Source: Earliella scabrosa
Lineage: Eukaryota; Basidiomycota; Agaricomycetes; Polyporales; Polyporaceae
NCBI GenBank assembly: GCA_022605405.1
Contig: JABYQQ010000016.1
Location: 248,001-312,000 of the forward strand
DNA length: 64,000 nucleotides
Direction: 5' to 3'
The position numbers and the translations under genes are program-made. Shown piece by piece: positions 34,183-45,022 of this stretch (its first letter is position 1; each line of letters opens with the position of its first letter). Under the pieces are notes generated by a model. It ran no database searches. It was given only the letters and a program-made list of their open reading frames with translations, and was not told the DNA's origin.

Positions 34183-35746
34183 TCGGAGCCATGAGAGGCT
34201 CGCTGGGTGTTACGGGGATCAATTATGTACGTATGTCTTAGACCAAAGGTGCATGTATGTATACAGTATGTCTCAGGCCCTGCGTCGTGTGCGAGTCACT
34301 CTTCAGAGCGATCTTGGAAGCTGAATGGCTGACTGGTGGCTGACCGACCTGGGTGCTCAGTCAGATGCTCCCAAGCCGGTGTAGCGTGTGACAATGGATA
34401 TCCTGGCACACGGCCTTACGATGAGTACTGACGTCCTTCCCTTCAACAAATGGTGGCTGACTTACACACCAGTCAACCTTCAACTCCTCGTTGTCTTATC
34501 CTGTCTCATTGGGTTCTCACGCGCCTGCTCGTTGACAAGTAAAGTTCAATGAGGTCATGGGACGGCGCTCCGCCTGAGCGTTCAACACGTCCTTGTCTCC
34601 TGGAGTATGACTACCACAACCTGAGCGATCGGTCCCATCCTCCATATCGATATCCCGACTCCTACTCCGAATCCGACTCCCCGGGCGAGTCAGCAAGTTA
34701 CATCTTACCGCCATTCGCGTGCTCTCCATTCAACTCGCATGCCCGACGCGCACGGGGTTGCCACGTCGCTACATACATTGTGGAGAGGTGACGGTTCGTA
34801 CGATGAGGCGACCTCGCTGGCGTTGCCACTGTATGCGCGTCCATGGGCCCACGCACATTCCGCGGCGGCGTCGGATGACCCAGGTTGTTCCGAGCTCCGT
34901 GAATCAGCTTCCCGCTCCCCAAAACCTCATGGCTCTACGAGCGTAGGCTAAACATTAATGACGGTGCGTTCGAATTGGACAGCAGGTTGAGATCCGGATG
35001 CCAAGGACGGGTCTGAAAGTCACGTTAGCCTTTGGAGTGTTCGACAGCGCGTTTGTGCACGCAATGTCCACTAGGAATAACGTAACATTGGTCTTCAAGT
35101 CCGATTCGGATGTGTTGAGATCGCCAATAGCGGCCTACCAGTCAGGCTAAATTCCGACCGTTCACGAGCCATAGTAGCCCCACGGATGGCTTCGCAATAC
35201 AGTCAGCATCAGCTTGAGGGAGGCCACGCACGCTGTGTCAATGTGAGTGTTCCCATATGTCTCGCTCGAGACCCAACTGTGTCTGGCGCGGACTAACCAT
35301 CGCCGTGGGGTGTCGAGCCGAGTGGCAAAAGCGATGGCGCATCATGAGCGCCTAATGGAGGAGGGCGGGGCGGGGAGGCGGATCCGGGCCCGAGTGATCC
35401 GCCACACCAGGGGACAGTCCAGACCGCAGAAAGTGGGAGAATGTTGTTTCCGCGGCAAGATCAGGACGATCTCCGGAGTCGGCCATCTCATCGTCCGCTC
35501 ATACAAATCCATAGAGAATGGGGACTGCCGGTCGCTCTCTCCCTCGGACCATACCCATCCGCCCTCTCCTCCATTCTGTCATACCGCCCTCTCGCACACC
35601 GCGGCCGCCTCTGGGCGACTTAAGATCCGAGGGCTTAGCCCCTCACCTGCCCCCGTCACTTCTGATCCATCACCTTCTCCATACAGCGGCACCCCCAGCC
35701 TCCTGCTCGTCAGCCCGTCTGCTTCCGCCCGACGTCTTCTCTTAAA
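34183..35746. other. Intergenic region, no gene supported
   Basis: Short ORFs (for example 34549-34791, Ser/Tyr/Asp-rich) have no recognisable domain. The right end is the promoter of the dioxygenase gene, with pyrimidine-rich sequence around 35540-35720. Confidence 0.4.
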
Positions 35747-37302
35747 ATGGACCACCTTCCGCCGAACCATTTCCTCAACCTACAGCGCCCGGACGTGTTT
35801 GTGCCAGCCGCAGCGGGCACTCCGGATACATCTACCCTCGCTGCTCATGACTTCGACGTCGACACGCGCACGGGTTTCATGCCTCCTCAGCCGCCGCTCA
35901 CTCGCCTGCCCAGCGCATGGGAGCCTTGGGAGGCCGTGCTAGAGGACGCGATTCGCAACCGTCTCCAGCTCGCGGACAAACTTGATCTGTCAGAGAAGGA
36001 CGGGGCGGAATCGGAACGATGGCGCAATACGGTCCGTGAGGTAAGCATCCGAATCGTCATTCTTGGTCACCGGGAGAAGCAGCCCATGGCTAATCCGAGT
36101 CTTCCTAGCTTCCGATTCTGCCCATAGATGACCTCAAGTCCTCCGAAGTCCTCCTCCGACGTGCGCACCATGTCCTCGCGTGGGTGATGCACTTCTACGT
36201 GCACACCACGCCGACCACGACGCGCAACATACACATCCCGCCCCCGGTCACCGTCCCGCTCCTCCAGGTTTGCGCACAGCTGCAGCTCCCGCCCGTCCTC
36301 ACCTACTCCGACGATGTGCTCTATAACTGGGCGTTCAAGACCCCGCCCGCCTCCAACGTGCTCTTCTCGCCAAAGTCGGAGCTGCACAACTTGCGCTGCC
36401 TCACCCTCTTCACCGGCACGCGCGACGAGGAGGAGTTCTATCTTTCCTCCGCGCGCATCGAGCTCCGCGGCGTCGAGGCCCTCTCGCTCATGCGTGCCAT
36501 CATGGACGAGGCCTTCGTCGGCGACGCGATCGCGCACCGCCGTATCACTTCCTACCTCCACCTCCTCGCCGGCGTGATCAACGATCTGCAGCGGCTCCTC
36601 GCCGGCGTGCGCGACGGGTGCGACCCCGAAGTGTTTTACAACCAGATCCGGCCCTGGTTCAAAGGCGCAGACTCAGACACGCTCGGCCGCAAGTGGATCT
36701 TCGACGGCCTCGAGCTCGACCCGACGCTCGAGGAGCCCACGGAGCTCTCCGGTCCGAGCGCCGGCCAGAGCTCCCTCATCCACGCGCTCGACATCTTCCT
36801 CGGCGTCGACCGCTACTCGCACTCGAACTTCCACACCCCCTCCGCTTCGTCTGCTCCCTCCGCCGAGGAAGACAGCGGCCCGCCGCGCCCGCCGCCCATG
36901 TCCGTCTCGCCCTCGACGTCGACGTTCAGCCAGGCGCGCACACCGCCCAAGGTGCCCTTCCTCGACCGCATGCGCGCGTACATGCCGCGGCACCACCGCG
37001 CGTTCCTCCGGCACCTGCAGGCGAACCCGCGGCCCCTGCGCGCGCTCGTCGAGCACGCCGACGCCGATGCAGATGCGGCCCTCCGCGACGCGTACGACGC
37101 CGCGGTGACGGCGCTCAAGGAGTTCCGCGACGAGCACGTGCGGATCGTCGCGCTCTACATCCTCGGGCCGTCCCGCAGGGCGAGAGTGCTGGAGGGCGGG
37201 AAGGAGGGGGTGCCGCTCGGGACGGGCGGGACGGATGCGTTTCAGTTCGTCAAGGGCGTGCGGGACCAGACTGCTGGTGCGCTGCTCGGGCGGCGGCCGT
37301 AG
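35747..37302 (+). CDS. BNA2: Indoleamine 2,3-dioxygenase
   Basis: Heme enzyme that opens the indole ring of tryptophan to N-formylkynurenine, the first step of the kynurenine/NAD route. Exons 35747-36040 and 36109-37302 code for 495 residues. Key features are the N-terminal LTRLPSAWEPWE, then LPILPIDDL, FYNQIRPWFKG near residue 270, the IDO signature GPSAGQSSLIHALDIFLGVD near 312, and RMRAYMPRHHRAFLRHLQ near 385, which contains the proximal heme histidine. It ends GTGGTDAFQFVKGVRDQT. An extra Ser/Pro-rich stretch (about residues 340-370) makes it longer than vertebrate enzymes, as in other fungi. The coding GC content is very high. Confidence 0.92.
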
Positions 37303-37970
37303 AGCTTGAAGAGGAAACGAGAGTGAACATAGATCAATGTATCTTTATTCGTGTTTCAGTACCATGCTGCCCAGTCCCGCCCAGTTACGACTGTGAGATG
37401 TCCGAGTCGGGGACCACGGTGGAGCATGTTGACCACCGAGTAATCGGGATGGTGCTGTACAGGGATCGGGGCTTTGTATCGCGCATCTAAGATGGACTCA
37501 GCTCGGACGTAGCATCTCTAAGGCATCGACGAATCTCAACGTGCACGTCGTCGCCGGTCATACCCATACCGTTGTATGTTCAGGTACGGAGATTAGGTCA
37601 TACCTCATTCATAACGAATTTGCTCTGGCACAAGCGATTCACCAACACTCGTTGATCGATGATCTCCCACGCGAGGGCGTCGAGAAGGCCTGCAAGCGGC
37701 ACAAGTTGAACGTTGAACCCGTACGTCGCATAGCGGCGTGCTTCTCCTCGTCTGGGTATGTTACGAGTCGATTCTCACCGCTTCTACTGCCCTCGGTCCT
37801 GCAGACTCGGGCCTCTTCGCCTACTCTATCCTTGCAGCTGGCCGCTTGTCTCCTCTGCTTGGTACCGCGGATAGACTCAAAAAAGGACGTTCAGGTGCAC
37901 GGAGAATTCCGAGTTTTCGTCTCCGACCGAGCGTCTAGTAGGTTAAGTATGCTTGCCAAACGCCCTCATC
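37303..37970. other. Intergenic region
   Basis: Contains the 3' flank of the dioxygenase gene and the promoter of the HNH gene. A plus-strand ORF at 37541-37981 has no recognisable feature. Confidence 0.4.
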
Positions 37971-40487
37971 ATGGACATTGAAACCCGAGCACCACTGAAA
38001 TCCAGCACGTCGCGAGACACCATCCACTCCGTTGGCGACGTTAAGGTCTTCCATCCCGGCCACGACCCAGACCTCATGTTGTTCGCTATGCCATGTTTCG
38101 ACCACGTCGGCGAGGAGTTTGGAGTGAACCACCGCCTTGTTCGAGGCGCGTGTTACATCATCACCAACAACGAAGACGGCTTCCTCGCAGCAGACAGGCA
38201 AGGCACTCAACATGTACCCGCCAGTGACCACCTCCTGAGAGCTGGCAAGTACTATTATCATCTTGCTCGTTCTCCAGGCCAAGTCGCATACCTCGTCGTC
38301 GTCGACTTCCGGTCATGGCGGTTTCCTGGGACGGTGCCAGCCGAGTGGCGGCGTGTGGGACGCTCTCAGCGTCTCTCCGACATTAAAAACGACTACGCGA
38401 GATCCAAGACGGCGATGTCGGAGACCGTGAAGACTCTGGACTAGTGCTGCCGTGGAGTCAGAGTACTCCGGAGTGTACTCCGCTCCGCTCTGAGCGGCAA
38501 CCTACGGCACCTCGGCATGTCACTCCAGCAGGACTCCGCCCGCAAGCGAGGTGCTTGGACCGCTGACTGGCGCTCAATAACCGCCCGCTCTCTCGCTGAG
38601 CATTCCAGCGGTACATACGTGAATCGCGGTCACGTTCACAAACACGACGCGGGTCTTGGACGCGTCCACGGACATATTCCCCCTGGAGAAAGCGGCTGAA
38701 AGCCGCGGGAGGCTATCGTATACGTCTCAGGCATGTGAGGGAAAGACTGTAAGCCTTCTAGAGGTTTGGCAGCGGCGGTACACGGCATATATGAATGCTA
38801 TCGAGACTAACTCTTAGTATAAAGAAGCATGAAAACGACTCTTCCCTATTGTACAAGGTCTCTCTTGATATCCTCCCGGGACCGGCCTCGTCAGTTGCGT
38901 CCGAGCGGGTCTTCTCTTCAAGCAAAGAGACCGACACGCTCAGACCCACGGGTCTTGGCGGCACTATGACGGAAGTACTCCAGGTTGTTAGATATTCACT
39001 CAAGCAGCGGCTTCGGGAAGGTGTAGGGCCACATCTACTTGCCTGCGAGGAGGAGCTGGAGGATGAGCTCATCACGCCATAGGAGGCTTAGATTTATTTT
39101 ATTTGTCTCCGCAACTTCTCCATGAGGGCCACAATCGAATCAGACATTCTTGCAGCGTGTCCATGAAGCTCATGAGGATTGACGTTCATGTATATACTCT
39201 GCTATGTAGTGCTACAACGTCGCGAGCAAGTGCTCTGGTGTCTGAGAGCGCCTGTGCCTTCCCCAAATGGATATGCTCACCTAATCTCCTCGCGTAGGCT
39301 CCGCCACACTCTGGAGTACTGTCGGAGTTGATAGCCGACACTCCAGGGTGACTCCGACTCCACTCTGCGGCAGCACTACTCTGGACCGATGTTGCATCAT
39401 AACCGGATATGTGCACTGTATGTCCTCCCACCCCCTTCTATTGTTGACTTTATCAAGAGTCGGTTTGGTGTGACAGCATGCGAGAACGCTCATCTGGTTC
39501 CTGGCGAACGCAATGACTGGTTCAAGGGGAACGGCATGGACCAGTTCTGCCTTACCTACGATGCGGCCATAAACGACGTCGCAAACGGCGTCGCGCTGCG
39601 TGCCGACGTACGCGCCTGCCTCGATCGGCACAGTTTTGTCTTCTTTCCCAGTGGCGACGGCACGTTTGTCCCGTATGTCATCAAGAACGAGAAGGACTAT
39701 GCTCAGTTACTTCACCGACGATCGATCAACATACACGAGCGCGTGGCGGAGGAGTTCCTCTACGCTCGGTTTGCGTATAATGTCATTCATCTCGTATCCC
39801 CCAGTTGGGATGAGCCCCATCTCTCGGTCCCCATTCCTCTGTCCGGTCTCGCCGCTCGACCTGTTACGCCGAGGACAGGGCCCTCCGCCGGCACCGCAGG
39901 CAAGATTGAAGAGAGTACGTCTTCCACCCTCTCGCGTATCTGGTTTCATAGCCGAATATCGAGCTCTCGTAGCGGATGCACCTACGGACGGAGCAGCCGC
40001 TCAACAGCCAGCCGCTGACTGCTCTGCCACGGCACGCTCGCGCGGACACACCGCGGAGTCCTTCTCGGTAACGGCAACGCCGCTGGACGCCGACTTGGAG
40101 GACGAGAAACACTGGAACGAGTTGCTGTTTGCCCGGTTCCCGAAGCTAAAGGAGTGTAAGTCTCCTATTCGAGCACCGCGGTTGACTGTGGTGGGCAGAC
40201 GGTGAGACGAGCTGATCCACAATCAATACAATACAGTGCCAGAGGTAGAGGATCCGCCGGACTTCCCGGACACCACCAGCCACGTCGACGTCCCGCGCAT
40301 GAAGCGGTTGAAGAAGGCTTACCGGGAGGCACATCCTGAAGTGTACCAGGTTACCGGTCCGACGGCCTCCGAGCGGGACGCAGAGGCTTGGGAGGAGGTT
40401 GTCGACGATGACCTCGAGGATCCGCGCCCGGACGAGGAGAGGTTGAGCACCCTGCCCCCGCATGCAGAACTCCCGTCTCGCCAGTGA
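37971..40487 (+). pseudogene. HNH-endonuclease-domain gene interrupted by a hAT element
   Basis: The first exon (37971-38441) starts MDIETRAPLKSS and is cut after TVKTLD by the element at 38442-39378, whose first bases TAG give an immediate in-frame stop. Beyond the element the frame resumes (39387-39417, 39477-39914, 39952-40155, 40237-40487); without element and duplicate the exons total 464 codons with no stop. The HNH_2-like core is CCIITGYVH, then CENAHLVPGERNDWFKG, NDVANGVALRADVRACLD and FVFFPSGDG, the mushroom HNH family with unknown role. A low-complexity acidic C-terminus follows. The otherwise intact frame suggests a recent hit. Splicing around the element cannot be excluded. Confidence 0.8.
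38442..39378. mobile_element. Internally deleted hAT transposon (937 bp)
   Basis: Terminal inverted repeats begin TAGTGCTGCCG on both ends, flanked by an 8-bp duplication CTCTGGAC (38434-38441 and 39379-39386), the hAT hallmark. Subterminal regions are dense in GGAGT/ACTCC words, as expected for transposase-binding repeats. The interior (38795-39082, plus strand) encodes only the C-terminal hAT dimerisation domain: LPGPASSVASERVFSSSKET. The rest of the transposase is lost, so it is non-autonomous. Confidence 0.92.
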
Positions 40488-41029
40488 TGTGACGAGTGGT
40501 AAACCATCAAAGAAGTGGTCGATCACTCCATCCGTGTGCTAACATCTGCCTCGTCAGAGACCGACGGTCTTACGCCATACGTTTGCACTGGCACCACCTG
40601 CACCGTCCAAGAGTATGTCGTTTGCGTCGTGTCGCGCATGACAATCGAAGGAAGTGCAGATGGGGCGTCCAGGAGCTCTGCGGCGAATATCCAATACAGA
40701 ATACATACGTACATTTCTACACCCCGTTGAAGTTCCTAGCGAACGACACACGGGCCGAGTCCACGCTCACTACTCACTACAGACACGGGATGCGGATGGA
40801 CGGAGGCAGGGGGAAGGGCGGACGACGGTGAAGATCCGGACACGAGATGGAAGCAACAGCCAGGCACAGCGACGAAGAACAAGACACAACGAGGCGGCAT
40901 CGAACGACGAACGACAAGCAAGAAGGGGGAGACATTGAGAGACTACTACAGTAGAAATGTGGGGGCATTGGGGCATGGGTACCTATGCATATGCATACAG
41001 ATGGAGAGAGACATGGACGGGAGGAGCGG
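40488..41029. other. Convergent 3' flanks of HNH and DSN1 genes
   Basis: No coding sequence recognised. Confidence 0.4.
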
Positions 41030-43400
41030 TCATCGCCCCCTGCCGGGGGTCGTCGCGCGGCGAGGCGTTCCAGGAGGCTTCCGAGGAGTCGGCGGAGGGA
41101 CGCCGCCCGTGAGCCTTCGTTCGCCCGCAGAGGAGTCCGCGGCGCGCTGAACCTCGCGTACGGCTCGTCGTGCGGCGTCGCCTTGTGGTCGGTCGGCGTC
41201 GATCCGTGATAACGCTCGCAGAAGGTCTTGGGGGTCTGTCGCTGGCGGTCGGGGCTGTGAGGGGATGATGTAGGAAGACAGTGCGGTAGGGTCGGAGTGC
41301 GCGGTTGGGGGTGCAGGTTGTGAGCGGGACACTAGTGAGATGTTGAGCAGAGCGAAGCGACGATCGAGGTTCCCCTCCGCCACCCGGGTGGTTTGTATGG
41401 CTGAGTTGGCGAAGGTATGCAGTCGATCCATCTGCAGTCCACACGTAAACAAAATGATCGCGTTCCGAGCTGCGAATTGGGACGCACCGTATACTCAAGG
41501 TCCTTCAAGCGACCTTGTAGTGATGGATCGCCGGTCGAACGATTAGATACGATTCCCCGTGCCAGATCCACGCTGCCGCTTGCCAAGAACTGATCTGGTA
41601 AATCCCGCCTCTCCACATCCCAGTCATCGAGGTCGTCTGCGGACGCGCGCTCTTTGCCCTTCGACTTCGCTGCTGCGAGTGCCCGTCTCCGCTTCTCCAT
41701 TTCAGCTTGTACTGACTTCTTGTGCGCGTCGTACGAGTCGGACAGTTCCTTCCATGCCTCCGCTTCTTGCTTCGACCTACGACAGGGACCGTATAAGAAA
41801 GTCTAAGAAGAGCCGGGAGGAAACGAGTGTCCTTTCGTACCGCTGTATGTGGGCGTTGAAGCGTGCCTCTCGTGCCCGGTTCTTCACGTTCTGCTCATTC
41901 TCCTTCAAGGGTCGTTGAGCATCTCCGTTTTGGGATCCCGCCCCGCCATACACGTTCGTGTCCACCTTCTTTTCCGCAAGCATTCGGATCAGGGTCTCCT
42001 CTGTTCGCTTTAGGATGTCTGCTTGAGCAGGCGACAGAGGGGGTGGATCTTTGCCGGAGTTCGTAGAAGTGCGTCTTGATGTTGAAGCTTGAGATGTTTG
42101 GTCCGCAAGGTCGTTCATGGAGCGATTAGAGCACCATATTAGTAGTTGTCGTGCGCGTTGAGGTTCCGGTAGGTCGCTGTCGATGTGCTTGAAGAAGCTC
42201 GAAACGGAGACTGAGGTGTGGGGATGGGCTGTGCCGTGTTCGGATTGTGTGCCGTCGGCCAGAGGATAAAGACAAGTAGAGGGACATGCCACTCACAGAT
42301 TACGCCAGTGGCTTCATAACTGGAACTGACGCGCTTACCGCGACTGACAGACGATCGTCTCCTATGTCCCGTCTCTCCTCGCATCATCTTGTTCTTCTCA
42401 ATCTGCGGAGTTTCTCGTTGTGCGATAGGTTCCGTAGTGTCGACATTGCGTCTTGAGCTCGAATTTGGAGGTCGAGGAGTACGTGGAGGAAACTGCACGT
42501 CTGCACCCAGCGAGCCTGCAGCCTGTTCCGCCGCCGCTTGCGACCGTCGTCGGAGCGTGTCCGTCTCTGACTGCATCTGGCGCACATCCTCGTCGACCTC
42601 CGGCTCCGCCCTGTTGGTCGTGTACACCTCCCGCTCCTTTGCCTTCCCGACCGCTCGTGAGGACCCATCGGCGCGTAGCTTCTTGGAAGGCGGTTTCGAC
42701 GGCGGTAACAATGTCTGCGGCTGGACAGAGGCCGAACGAGACTCTGAAGGCACAGGTTCAATGTGCAGCGACCGACTGGCCGGTCCTGGAGCGCGTACTA
42801 TGACGAGACCACCAGGCTGTTCCTCCCCATTGACTGTCGGACGTCGGTATCAGCGCGAAAGACGCGTCGGTCACACGCGTGGAGGCCACTCACGCTTCCG
42901 CTTGTTGGACGGGCCCGCCTGGGACAGCTTCAACGCGACAATGAGCGTGGTTTACGCATGGTTAGAAGTACACATACCTCTCGCTTGACCTTCTTGGCTC
43001 CTAATGCCGCGAGAGGGTTCACTTCTTCAGTGGCCTTCCGTTTCGATGCCTGTGGCTGGGTGGGTATCATGGGTCCTTCTATTGCGACAGTGACCGTCCG
43101 CGAACCAGTCATGTGCGAGGCCAAAAACGCGTGTCGGGGCGGCGCGGTCGGGAGAGACGGTGGGCGGGATGGGGCGGGGGTCGCGCTCGCCGTCGCGCGC
43201 AGTGGTGAGGGCGCGATGTCAAACAACGAGTAGGCGGACTTTGAATAATTCTCCCACACTTGTGTCGCGCACGCGTAACATTCCCACGGCGTGACCTGTT
43301 CACTGCACGCCCGTGCGGGCGCTACGGGGAAGCGGATGATGGGCGCTCCGGATGGCACTGGGACCGGCGATCTGGGCCAGAAATCGAATGACGAGGCCAT
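41030..43400 (-). CDS. DSN1: Kinetochore MIS12-complex subunit Dsn1/Mis13
   Basis: Six exons: 42978-43400 (or from an internal ATG at 43112), 42894-42927, 42297-42833, 41841-42228, 41488-41776 and 41030-41431. The protein is 690 residues, or 594 from the inner start. The Mis13/Dsn1 hallmark is in exon 4: SHPHTSVSVSSFFKHIDSDL, then PEPQRARQLLIWCSNRSM. A helical region follows (LSPAQADILKRTEETLIRML; SKQEAEAWKELSDSYDAHKK, heptad-like). The N-terminus is disordered and basic with Ser/Arg runs, suited to Aurora B phosphorylation in other Dsn1 proteins. The tail RRLTGGVPPPTPRKPPGTPR is basic. The complex links CENP-C/Mif2 to Ndc80. Residues 1-96 of the long form (with a WECYACATQVW stretch) are unusual, so the inner start may be the real one. 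Confidence 0.85.
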
Positions 43401-43556
43401 GATTGGCTGCCCCGCTCGCCGGGAGAAACCGGCAGGCGGGGGACTTATAATCGAAATTTGAGGTGCTTTCGTCACAACCCAACTCTGCCCTTGCGAGCAT
43501 CCCTGTACATCTACTCCTCCTAATCTTCCACTTCACGACCCGCATAGACTCTAGAC
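43401..43556. promoter_or_regulatory. Bidirectional promoter, DSN1 / cytochrome c
   Basis: Only 156 bp separate the divergent start codons if the long DSN1 form is real (444 bp if the inner ATG is used). A TTATAA word lies at 43443-43450, about 110 bp ahead of the cytochrome c ATG. Confidence 0.5.
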
Positions 43557-44133
43557 ATGCCTTTCCAAGCTGGTACGACGCGTCTGGTACGCTACTCAAC
43601 GCACGGAACGGCAGGCTCATCGTTGGTTCGCTTTAGGTGACGCTGCTAAGGGTGCTGGTCTCTTCAAGACCCGTTGTGCTCAGTGCCATACCGTTGGTGC
43701 TGGCGAGCCCCACAAGGTTGGCCCCAACCTGCACGGGTGCGTACCATTGTCTACTGTGCAACGTCTGTAGGAGGAGCTGACGAGCCATTGCCATGCGCAG
43801 TGTCTTCGGCCGTAAGACTGGCCAGGCGGAGGGTTTCTCCTACACCGCTGCCAACGTGAACAAGGGCATTACTTGGGACGAGCAGACTCTGTTCGACTAC
43901 CTTGAGAACCCGAAAAAGGTGTGTTTCGCTTGCCACGTCACTCCCCCATCCTTCCCTCTGATGGGTTGGGACCCTCTACCTATAGTACATCCCTGGAACG
44001 AAGATGGCGTTTGCGGGTCTCAAGAAGGAGAAGGACCGCAACGACCTCATCACCTGGCTCAAGGAAGCGGTGAGTCTCGCTACTTCACCCTCGCCATGAT
44101 TGTTGTTCATCAGTTTGTTGCTAGACCGCATGA
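43557..44133 (+). CDS. CYC1: Cytochrome c
   Basis: Mitochondrial intermembrane-space electron carrier between complexes III and IV. Five exons: 43557-43572 (16 nt), 43637-43736, 43801-43918, 43986-44069 and 44125-44133 (9 nt), giving 108 residues. Start [19 protein letters not shown]; heme attachment [45 protein letters not shown] with the axial methionine in GTKM; end [10 protein letters not shown]. Length matches fungal cytochrome c. The last exon carries only ACC GCA TGA after the acceptor at 44123-44124; a later acceptor at 44165-44166 would give a poorer end. Confidence 0.95.
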
Positions 44134-44754
44134 TCGCCTCGTCCGGACATCACTACTCTCTTATTAGTACTGTACACGGGTCTCCCATTGGTCATAGTAA
44201 TGTAGACGGCCACGGCATCGTGTTCTCTGCACCTCCGCGTTTCCTCAACCCTCCACTCAAGCAATACGATACCACGCATTCTGTCGGACGATCTGCCGGA
44301 CGACCTAGCGGTGTCTCGTTGGCGGTACGTACCCAAGCCTGCTTTCGGTTAGTCATCACTCTTTGGTATGGGTGTGCCATGAAGTTCTGTCGGCCAGACA
44401 GGATGCGGGTCCGTTGCGGTGAGCGATGCTTGTGATGTTGCTCTGCTACGCCATGACGTCATGGCGTTCTTTCGTAGACGCTCGCGAATTGGAAGATGGT
44501 CAAAAATGGCTATCATCATGTTTACTTTGCCGATGGGCTTAAGACGCTATCCGCAATTGATCCGCAACTCGATATACTTAGGCCTCAGGCCTCAAGATCC
44601 ACTGCACATACCGTGTGCTGTTGCGAAATGGAGTAGAGCAGTCGACATACTGTGGAATCGCGCGTGCTCGTGGAAGGCGGAAATCGCGGAAGAAGCTCGT
44701 CATGTGTAAGTATTTCCCAGTAGTCTTGCCCCACCCGAACGACTCACTACTGCC
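44134..44754. other. 3' flank of cytochrome c, no gene seen
   Basis: No coding sequence recognised. The duplicated arm starts at about 44755. Confidence 0.4.
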
Positions 44755-45022
44755 TGTCCGACTCGGCGAGGCGCTACCTTCTTCCGCAGACAGCCACAGC
44801 CGCGGTCACACAGGATGTTAGACTTGAAGCTTGAGGTGTGACTGACGGTGACCTGCGACTATCCCGGAGACCACCGCTATCCTCCACGGTTCTCGCTGTC
44901 GATCCAAGCAAGCTTGTACAGCGTCGACGTAGCGCCGCTCGCGCACGAGCAACGTAGCGATGTTGGAGCGCAGGCAGACATCCCCTACCGGATTACGATT
45001 ACAATTCCAGGAAGACGACATT

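Noticed and set aside
33126..34241. 371-codon frame over the 33430 membrane protein
   Set aside because: Arg/His/Pro-rich shadow frame; the alternative frame has a TATA box, a good start context and clear helices.
36618..37490. 290-codon Arg/Pro-rich frame overlapping the dioxygenase
   Set aside because: Out-of-frame shadow of a very GC-rich exon; composition is typical of a frame shift in such sequence.
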